A stretch of 54,397 nucleotides of DNA, from NCBI GenBank assembly GCA_900767195.1, contig CAAFYG010000101.1, positions 1-54,397 of the forward strand. Reading direction: 5' to 3'. Position 1 is the first letter of the stretch. Each line of letters starts with the position of its first letter. This document shows, piece by piece, positions 48,934 through 54,397 of the stretch. The notes under the pieces were generated by a model, which saw only the letters and a list, made by a program, of their open reading frames with translations, had not been told where the DNA came from and searched no databases. The stretch is from Clostridia bacterium. GTDB taxonomy: Bacteria > Bacillota > Clostridia > Christensenellales > Borkfalkiaceae. Made by a program: the position numbers and the translations under genes.

Positions 48934-50277
48934 TTATTCGCTTTCCGCCCATTCGCGCATCTTTTCGAGCGCGCGCAGCGATAAAGCGCGATAGCGTTCT
49001 TTTTTATCCCGAATCCGCTCGGATAAAGGGGGAAGTATGCCGAAATTCGCGTTCATGGGCTGAAAATCCTTGTTCGGCGCGGTGAGGTAGGCGGCAAGCG
49101 CGCCCGTCATCGTTCCGGCGGGGGCTGTGCCGCGGGAATTGCCCGTCAGCTCGTCGAAAAGATACGCCGCCGCAAAAAGTCCCGAAGCCGCGCTTTCCAC
49201 GTAGCCTTCCACGCCCGTGATCTGCCCCGCAAACCGCACGTTCCGATTATATTTAAACGAAAAATCGGCGTTCAAAACGGCGGGGGAAAGAATAAACGTG
49301 TTGCGGTGCATCACGCCGTAGCGCAGATATTCCGCGTTTTTCAGCGCGGGAATCATCGAAAATACCCGCTTCTGTTCGCCGAATTTCAGATTCGTCTGAA
49401 AGCCGACAAGGTTGTACGCCGTGCCTTCCGCGTTCTCTTTCCGAAGCTGCGCCACCGCAAACGGGCGTCTGCCGTCCTCGCTCAGCCCCACGGGTTTCAG
49501 CGTGCCGTAGCGAAGGGTATCTCTTCCGCGCGAAGCCATCACTTCGATCGGCATGCACCCTTCGAAAATTTCGCCCTTTTCGAATTCGTGCAGCGTCGCC
49601 TTTTCCGCCGATACAAGGGCTTCGACGAACGCGTAATATTCGTCTTTCGTCAGCGGACAATTGATATAATCGCCCGTGCCTTTATCGTAGCGATCCTGCG
49701 TAAACGCCTTGGAAAGATCGATCGAATCCGCCGAAATCACGGGCGCGGAAGCGTCGAAAAAGTGCAAATTTTTTCCTGTTTTCCGCTCGATATCCGCCGC
49801 TAAGTCGTCCGCCGTGAGCGGACCGGTGGCGATGATCGCGTATTCTTCGCCCGATACTTCGGGGATCGCCGTGATTTCTTCCGCAATAACGCGGATATTT
49901 TTCTCGGCGCGGATTTTTTCCGTAACGTATGCGGCGAATTTTTCGCGATCTACGGCAAGCGCGCCGCCCGCAGGCACGGCGGTTTGCGCCGCGGCTTCCA
50001 TCGTAAGCGAGCCGAGAATACGCATTTCTTCCTTTAAAAGACCGCACGCGTTCGCGTAAATATCGGCGGATTTCAAAGAATTCGAGCAGACAAGCTCGCA
50101 AAGCAGCGGACTTTCGTGCGCCGGCGAATACTTTTTCGGCTTCATTTCGTACAGCGTAACGTTTGCGCCGCGCCGCGCTAAGTAGTACGCCGCTTCGCAC
50201 CCCGCCAGACCGCCGCCGATCACGGATATTTTCGCGCCGCAAAGGCGACTGAATTTTTCGTTCGTATTTTCGCTCAT
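48934..50277 (-). CDS. trmFO: TrmFO, folate/FAD-dependent tRNA (uracil-54-C5)-methyltransferase
   Basis: A 447-residue flavoprotein that makes ribothymidine at U54 of tRNA using methylenetetrahydrofolate and FAD. The FAD-binding GGGLAG is at about 21-26, followed by EMKPKKYSPAHESPLLCELV and CSNSLKS. The conserved C-terminal half has FAGQITGVEGYVESAASGL and PMNANFGILPPL. The length is typical. It begins 7 bases after topA. No clear ribosome site is visible, so translation may be coupled to topA termination. The gene order topA-trmFO is a Bacillota hallmark. Confidence 0.97.
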   Translation of the reverse strand: MSENTNEKFSRLCGAKISVIGGGLAGCEAAYYLARRGANVTLYEMKPKKYSPAHESPLLCELVCSNSLKSADIYANACGLLKEEMRILGSLTMEAAAQTAVPAGGALAVDREKFAAYVTEKIRAEKNIRVIAEEITAIPEVSGEEYAIIATGPLTADDLAADIERKTGKNLHFFDASAPVISADSIDLSKAFTQDRYDKGTGDYINCPLTKDEYYAFVEALVSAEKATLHEFEKGEIFEGCMPIEVMASRGRDTLRYGTLKPVGLSEDGRRPFAVAQLRKENAEGTAYNLVGFQTNLKFGEQKRVFSMIPALKNAEYLRYGVMHRNTFILSPAVLNADFSFKYNRNVRFAGQITGVEGYVESAASGLFAAAYLFDELTGNSRGTAPAGTMTGALAAYLTAPNKDFQPMNANFGILPPLSERIRDKKERYRALSLRALEKMREWAESE

Positions 50278-50284
50278 GTTCGTA

Positions 50285-52633
50285 TTATTGATCGTCGCCG
50301 TATACGGGTTCGTCCATCAGGGGAGGCGCGTCGAAATCTTCCGATTGCAGCGGCTTGAAGTTTCTCGCGCCGCCTTTCGCTGCCGTATTTTCCGCGCCTG
50401 CGCCGCCCGCGCCGGCGGCAGAGACTTTACCTTCTTTATAATCGCATTCTTTATTCGAGCATTTCACGTATCCGCGCGCCGTTTTCACGAGCGCGCCGCC
50501 GCACTTGGGGCATTTTTTGCCCGTGGGAATATCCCACGATAAAAACTTGCAGGCGGGGTAACCGGAACAGCCGTAGAAAATCTTGCCCTTTTTGCTCTTT
50601 TTTTGCAGCATCGGCGAGCCGCATTCGGGGCAGATACCGAAATCCTTTCCCGTGTTTTCTTCGGGATAGGGGCGCGTGGTTTTGCAGTCCGGGTAGTTGG
50701 GGCAGGCAAGAAATTTGCCGAATTTTCCCGTTTTCACCACCATGTTTTCGCCGCAGTTGGGGCAGGGAATCGCCGAAATTTCCTGTTCGCCTTCGCTTAC
50801 GATATTATGACATTCGGGATACCCCGAGCAGGCGAGATATTTTCCGTATTTTCCGTTTTTGCGGATCATCGGCCTGCCGCATTTTTCGCATTTGATATCC
50901 GTCAGCTCGTCGCCGTACGAGGAGGCGTTTTTCAGATTCTTTTCGAATTCGGGGTAGAAATTCGCTATAACGTCCTGCCAACGCCGGCCGCCTTCCTCGA
51001 TTTTATCCAGCTTTGTTTCCATGTCCGCCGTAAAGCCTACGTTCATAATATCGGGGAAGCACTTATTCAGCATGTCGCACACCGCGTAAGATACGGGTAC
51101 GGGCTTCATATACTTGCCTTCTTTTTTCACATATTTCTGATTGAGCTTCGCAATGATCGTGGCGTAGGTGGAAGGGCGTCCGATGCCTTTTTCTTCCATA
51201 GCTTTCACAAGCGACGCGTCCGTGTAGCGAAGGGGCGGCTTTGTGAATTTCTGTTCCGTGGAAATCTTATTGCAATTCACGCTTTCGCCCTGCTTTAAAT
51301 CGGGCAGCAGCTCGGCGGACTCCGAAGTATCGTCGTCGTCCTTTTTCGCTTCCGTTTCGCGGTACACCGCCGTGTAGCCGGCAAAAAGCATAATCTTGCC
51401 GCTCGCCTTAAAGGTGTAGCCGGAATTGTTGATATCCATCTGCGTGCTGTCGTACTTCGCTTCCGCCATCTGCGAAGATAGAAACCGCTCGTAAATCAGT
51501 TTGTAAAGCATATAGTGCTTTTTATCGAGCAGATTTTTCGCTTTTTCGGGCGTCATCGATACGTCGATGGGGCGCACCGCTTCGTGCGCGTCCTGCGCGT
51601 CCTTTTTCGAAGAATAATAATTCGGCTTTTCGGGCGCGTAATTTTCGCCATAAGTCGAACGGATATACGCCAGCGCGCTTTGCTGCGCTTCCGCCGAAAT
51701 TCGCACCGAGTCCGTTCTCATATATGTGATAAACGCGATATGATCGCCGTTTTCCGTGCCGATACCTTCGTATAAATGTTGCGCAAGACTCATCGTTTCC
51801 GGCGCGGTGAGACCGAGCTTGTTCGAAGCTTCCTGTTGCATCGAAGAAGTGGTAAAGGGGGCGGGAGCGTGGCTTTTCACCACCGATTTTTTCATCGCCG
51901 CCACGATAAATTCGCCCGCTTTCAGCGCGGCAAGCACCGTTTCCGTTTCTTCTTTCGAGGCGGGCTTGTATTTTTTGCCGTTCTTCTTTTCGAGCGCGGC
52001 TTTAAAGGGCGCGTGCGCTTTTAAAACGTCCTGCAAAAGCGCGGTGATATTCCAGTATTCCTGCGGCTTGAAAGCTTCGATTTCCCGTTCCCGATCCACG
52101 ATCAGCTTCAACGCCACCGACTGCACTCTGCCGCCCGAAAGCGATCTCGCGTTGTTTTCGCTTTCGATTTTGTGGTTTAAAAGCGTGGAAAGCTTGTAAC
52201 CCACCAGCCGATCGAGTACGCGGCGCGCCTGCTGCGCGTCTACGAGATTGTAGTTGATCGTGCGCGGTTGCGTAAGGGCTTTTTCCACCGCCTTTTGCGA
52301 AACTTCGTTGAATTCGATGCGGTTTTTCGCCTTTTCGTCTAAGCCGAGTACCGTCTGCAAATGCCACGAAATCGCCTCGCCTTCGCGGTCGGGGTCGGTT
52401 GCGAGATACACGCGATCTGCTTTTTTCGTTTCGTCCTGCAAGCGGCGGATTAAATCCTCCTTGCCCTCCGAATTCACGTAGCGCGGCTCGAAATTGTTTT
52501 TGATGTCCACGCCGAGCGAATGTACGGGCAGATCTCGGATATGCCCCGCCGAAGCGTCCACCCGGTATTTGCCCTTTAAATACTTCGAAATCGTTTTTGC
52601 TTTTGAAGGAGATTCTACGATAATTAAATCCAT
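50285..52633 (-). CDS. topA: DNA topoisomerase I
   Basis: A 782-residue type IA topoisomerase that relaxes negative supercoils. The Toprim domain opens MDLIIVESPSKAKTISKYL and has ATDPDREGEAISWHL. The catalytic Tyr is Y304 in FITYMRTDS. Four C-terminal zinc-ribbon modules follow (CEKCG..CSGYPEC, CPNCG..CPNYPDC, CPECG..CSGYPAC, CPKCG..CSNKECD), then a Gly/Ala-rich linker and an acidic end. The ribosome site (AAGGGCG) is weak. It lies between dprA and trmFO in the conserved order. Confidence 0.97.
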   Translation of the reverse strand: MDLIIVESPSKAKTISKYLKGKYRVDASAGHIRDLPVHSLGVDIKNNFEPRYVNSEGKEDLIRRLQDETKKADRVYLATDPDREGEAISWHLQTVLGLDEKAKNRIEFNEVSQKAVEKALTQPRTINYNLVDAQQARRVLDRLVGYKLSTLLNHKIESENNARSLSGGRVQSVALKLIVDREREIEAFKPQEYWNITALLQDVLKAHAPFKAALEKKNGKKYKPASKEETETVLAALKAGEFIVAAMKKSVVKSHAPAPFTTSSMQQEASNKLGLTAPETMSLAQHLYEGIGTENGDHIAFITYMRTDSVRISAEAQQSALAYIRSTYGENYAPEKPNYYSSKKDAQDAHEAVRPIDVSMTPEKAKNLLDKKHYMLYKLIYERFLSSQMAEAKYDSTQMDINNSGYTFKASGKIMLFAGYTAVYRETEAKKDDDDTSESAELLPDLKQGESVNCNKISTEQKFTKPPLRYTDASLVKAMEEKGIGRPSTYATIIAKLNQKYVKKEGKYMKPVPVSYAVCDMLNKCFPDIMNVGFTADMETKLDKIEEGGRRWQDVIANFYPEFEKNLKNASSYGDELTDIKCEKCGRPMIRKNGKYGKYLACSGYPECHNIVSEGEQEISAIPCPNCGENMVVKTGKFGKFLACPNYPDCKTTRPYPEENTGKDFGICPECGSPMLQKKSKKGKIFYGCSGYPACKFLSWDIPTGKKCPKCGGALVKTARGYVKCSNKECDYKEGKVSAAGAGGAGAENTAAKGGARNFKPLQSEDFDAPPLMDEPVYGDDQ

Positions 52634-52675
52634 GTTTTTACGCCCTTTTTTAATGTCTGTTCCGATTTTTTTGTG

Positions 52676-53767
52676 TTATACGAGCGATACGAAATTTCCG
52701 CCCGTGCGCATGAGTACGCCTTTCACTTCCATCGCCGCAATCACGCCCGAAAGTTTCCATACCGGCAGCCCCGTTACGTGCGCAAGCGCGTTGATGTTCG
52801 CCTTGCCCGCGCTTTCGAGCGCCGCGTAAATCTTTTTCTCGTCGTCCGTCAGCTTTGCCGTTTTCTCTTCGCCCTGCGCGCCTTCTTGGAAAGCGGAAGG
52901 ATAGCCGAGCTTTTCGAAAATATCGCGCGCGTTTTCGGCGAGATACGCGCCGTTTTTAATCAGCGCGTTGCACCCGCGCCCCGCCGCCGATTCGGGCGAA
53001 TAGGGGAAGGCAAACAGCGGTTTTTTCGCGCTTTTTAAAAATTCCGCCGTGATCAGCGCGCCGCTTTTCTCGCCCGCGCTTACGATCAAGCCGCCTTTTC
53101 CGAGCGCGGCAAGCAACATATTCCGCCGCTCGTAAGAAAACTTCCGCGCCGCTACGGAATAGGTATGCTCGGTGACGTACAGATTTTTTTCGAAATCGCA
53201 TTTCGCGCTTCCCATGCTTTCCAGGCAGCAAAACCCGCCCGCAAGCACCGATATGCCGCCTTTTCCTTTCGCCGCGCCCGCAAGCGCCGCGCTGTCGCCG
53301 CCGTCCGCATTGCCCGTAACCACCGTAAACGCGCCCGAAATTTCTTCCGCTACGCTTTGCGTGCGTTTCATCGTCTCGGGCGGAGTGCGCCGCGAGCCTA
53401 CGATCACGAACTTTTCGCGCTTTTTCAAAGCCGCATTGCCTTTCTCGTACTGCACCAGGGGTGGATTTTCCGCTGCGCGCCATTCTTCGAAAAACCCGTC
53501 CGAGATGCGCGGAATCGGCGTGATGCCCTCGCGATCGAGCGAAGAGAGCAGGTTTTTGTAGAACGTATCGTCTTGTAAAGACCGCGTCATATCATTATAT
53601 ACGCCGCTTTCGTCCGCTTTAACCGTGTTTTGAAAAATTTCCGCCCGATTTTTTATGAAATTCACCGCGTCGCCCGCCGCCGCAATCAGCGCGTTTTTCA
53701 CGGAAATCGAAAGGGGAAAGGCGTCCAGCCAGATATACGCGCGTTCTTCCGCCGAAAAATTCCGCAT
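52676..53767 (-). CDS. dprA: DprA, DNA-processing protein
   Basis: A 363-residue protein that binds single-stranded DNA and loads RecA during natural transformation. The start at 53767 (MRNFSAEERAYIWLDAF) has AAGGGGG 7 bases upstream; the longer open frame back to 54274 is antiphase to comM and is not coding. The Rossmann-like core has FVIVGSRRTPP, GNADGGDSAALAGA and FSYERRNMLLAALGKGGLIVSA split over the core, then KSGALITAEF and GRGCNALIKNGAYL. The usual SGxAxGID is here TGNADGGDSAAL, a slight variant. The C-terminal DprA winged-helix (LTDDEKKIYAAL to the end) is present. It follows comM after 11 bases. Confidence 0.95.
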   Translation of the reverse strand: MRNFSAEERAYIWLDAFPLSISVKNALIAAAGDAVNFIKNRAEIFQNTVKADESGVYNDMTRSLQDDTFYKNLLSSLDREGITPIPRISDGFFEEWRAAENPPLVQYEKGNAALKKREKFVIVGSRRTPPETMKRTQSVAEEISGAFTVVTGNADGGDSAALAGAAKGKGGISVLAGGFCCLESMGSAKCDFEKNLYVTEHTYSVAARKFSYERRNMLLAALGKGGLIVSAGEKSGALITAEFLKSAKKPLFAFPYSPESAAGRGCNALIKNGAYLAENARDIFEKLGYPSAFQEGAQGEEKTAKLTDDEKKIYAALESAGKANINALAHVTGLPVWKLSGVIAAMEVKGVLMRTGGNFVSLV

Positions 53768-53778
53768 CGCCCGCCCCC

Positions 53779-54397
53779 TTATTCTTCTTCCGCGCCGTAG
53801 GTGCGGTAAGACACCGCTTCCATCACGTGTTCGGGCAGAATGTTTTCTTCCATCGCAAGATCGGCGATCGTGCGCGCTACTTTTAATATTCGCGAGCGCG
53901 CCCGCGCGGAAAGCCGCAAAGAAGTAAAAGCCTCGCGCAAAATGTCGTCGCATTCTTTCGAAAGCGCGCAGAATTTGCGAATGTCTTTCTCGCTCATCTC
54001 GCTGTTCGTGTTCACGTTTTCGCCCGCATAGCGTTCGCGCTGTATCGTCCGCGCCCGATCGGTGCGTTCCTTGATCTCCGCGCTCGTTTCGCCGCATTCG
54101 CCTCCCGAAAGATCGTCGTACGTCACGCCGTCCACTTCCACCTGAATATCGATTCTGTCGAGCAGCGGACCGGAAATTCTCGCGCGGTAGCGTTTGATTT
54201 CCGAAGGCGTACACGTGCATTGCCGCGTGGAAGAGCCGTAGTTGCCGCACGGGCAGGGGTTCATGCTCGCGCACAGCATAAACGAAGCGGGATACGTCAC
54301 CGTGCCGCCCGCGCGCGAAATGGTGATCACGCCGTCTTCGAGGGGTTGGCGCAAGGCTTCGAGAGTGGAACGCTTGTATTCGGGCAGCTCGTCCAGG
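53779..54397 (-). CDS. comM: ComM/YifB-type Mg-chelatase-like AAA ATPase, C-terminal part (5' end outside window)
   Basis: The last 205 or so residues of a ComM (YifB) family ATPase, a hexameric helicase linked to branch migration in natural transformation. The frame runs off the window end, reading LDELPEYKRSTLEALRQPLE at the edge, as in the family. Next come FMLCASMNPCPCGNYG and CTCTPSEIKRYRARISGPLLDRIDI (split here at the C-rich zinc-like motif), and finally the LRLSARARSRILKVARTIAD helix and MEAVSYRT. A full protein is about 500 residues. dprA follows after 11 bases, the common comM-dprA order. Confidence 0.94.
   Translation of the reverse strand, partial: LDELPEYKRSTLEALRQPLEDGVITISRAGGTVTYPASFMLCASMNPCPCGNYGSSTRQCTCTPSEIKRYRARISGPLLDRIDIQVEVDGVTYDDLSGGECGETSAEIKERTDRARTIQRERYAGENVNTNSEMSEKDIRKFCALSKECDDILREAFTSLRLSARARSRILKVARTIADLAMEENILPEHVMEAVSYRTYGAEEE

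Noticed and set aside
53768..54274. Long N-terminal extension of dprA in the same open frame
   Set aside because: It overlaps comM in another frame, the residues are Arg-rich and unlike DprA, and a good ribosome site stands before 53767.

Overview
The window reads as a chromosomal piece of a Gram-positive-type, probably anaerobic and uncultured, member of the Clostridia. The gene order comM-dprA-topA-trmFO-hslV-hslU is a Bacillota hallmark. TrmFO is the folate-dependent tRNA methylase of that group. Exported proteins carry lipoprotein signal peptides ending in AAC or AGC, and promoters are standard sigma-A type with strong AGGAGG ribosome sites. A finer placement (for example Christensenellales-like gut bacteria, which often carry such BspA/InlB-like proteins) is only a guess. 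No tRNA, rRNA, CRISPR array, insertion sequence or prophage gene was seen.

Layout. (1) 1-474: the 3' end of tsf and its terminator. (2) 884-10594: a single 9.7-kb gene for a 3236-residue putative lipoprotein made of InlB-type repeats, Fn3-like domains and a very long LRR_5 (BspA-type) repeat array. (3) 10992-22263: a six-gene, apparently co-transcribed set: a DUF4175-like membrane protein, a MoxR AAA+ ATPase, a DUF58 protein, two membrane-anchored VWA proteins, and an LRR_5 lipoprotein. (4) 22495-27684: a 1729-residue lipoprotein with InlB repeats followed by unassigned beta-rich repeats. (5) 28036-37281: a 2476-residue membrane-anchored subtilisin-like protease with its own LRR_5 array, then a GLUG-like lipoprotein. 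(6) 37336-45183: an oligopeptide-type ABC importer (binding protein, two permeases, two ATPases) plus a small membrane protein. (7) A bidirectional terminator at about 45.23 kb, then on the minus strand trxA, hisS, hslU, hslV, trmFO, topA, dprA and the 3' part of comM.

How they may work together. The plus-strand block looks like a cell-surface programme. Large lipid-anchored or membrane-anchored repeat proteins could bind host, dietary or microbial material. A surface protease could cut proteins, and the peptide importer could take up the products. The MoxR/DUF58/VWA set, of a type associated with envelope assembly or stress, sits in one transcription unit with an LRR_5 lipoprotein and may help to fold, assemble or survey such proteins. 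The minus-strand block is conserved housekeeping: redox, tRNA charging and modification, DNA topology, DNA uptake and processing, and proteolysis. In the lines I sampled it is visibly richer in G+C than the giant surface genes. The most interesting candidates for undescribed biology are the MoxR/VWA operon that includes an LRR_5 lipoprotein, the protease-LRR_5 fusion next to a peptide importer, and the unusual insertions and extensions in that importer.
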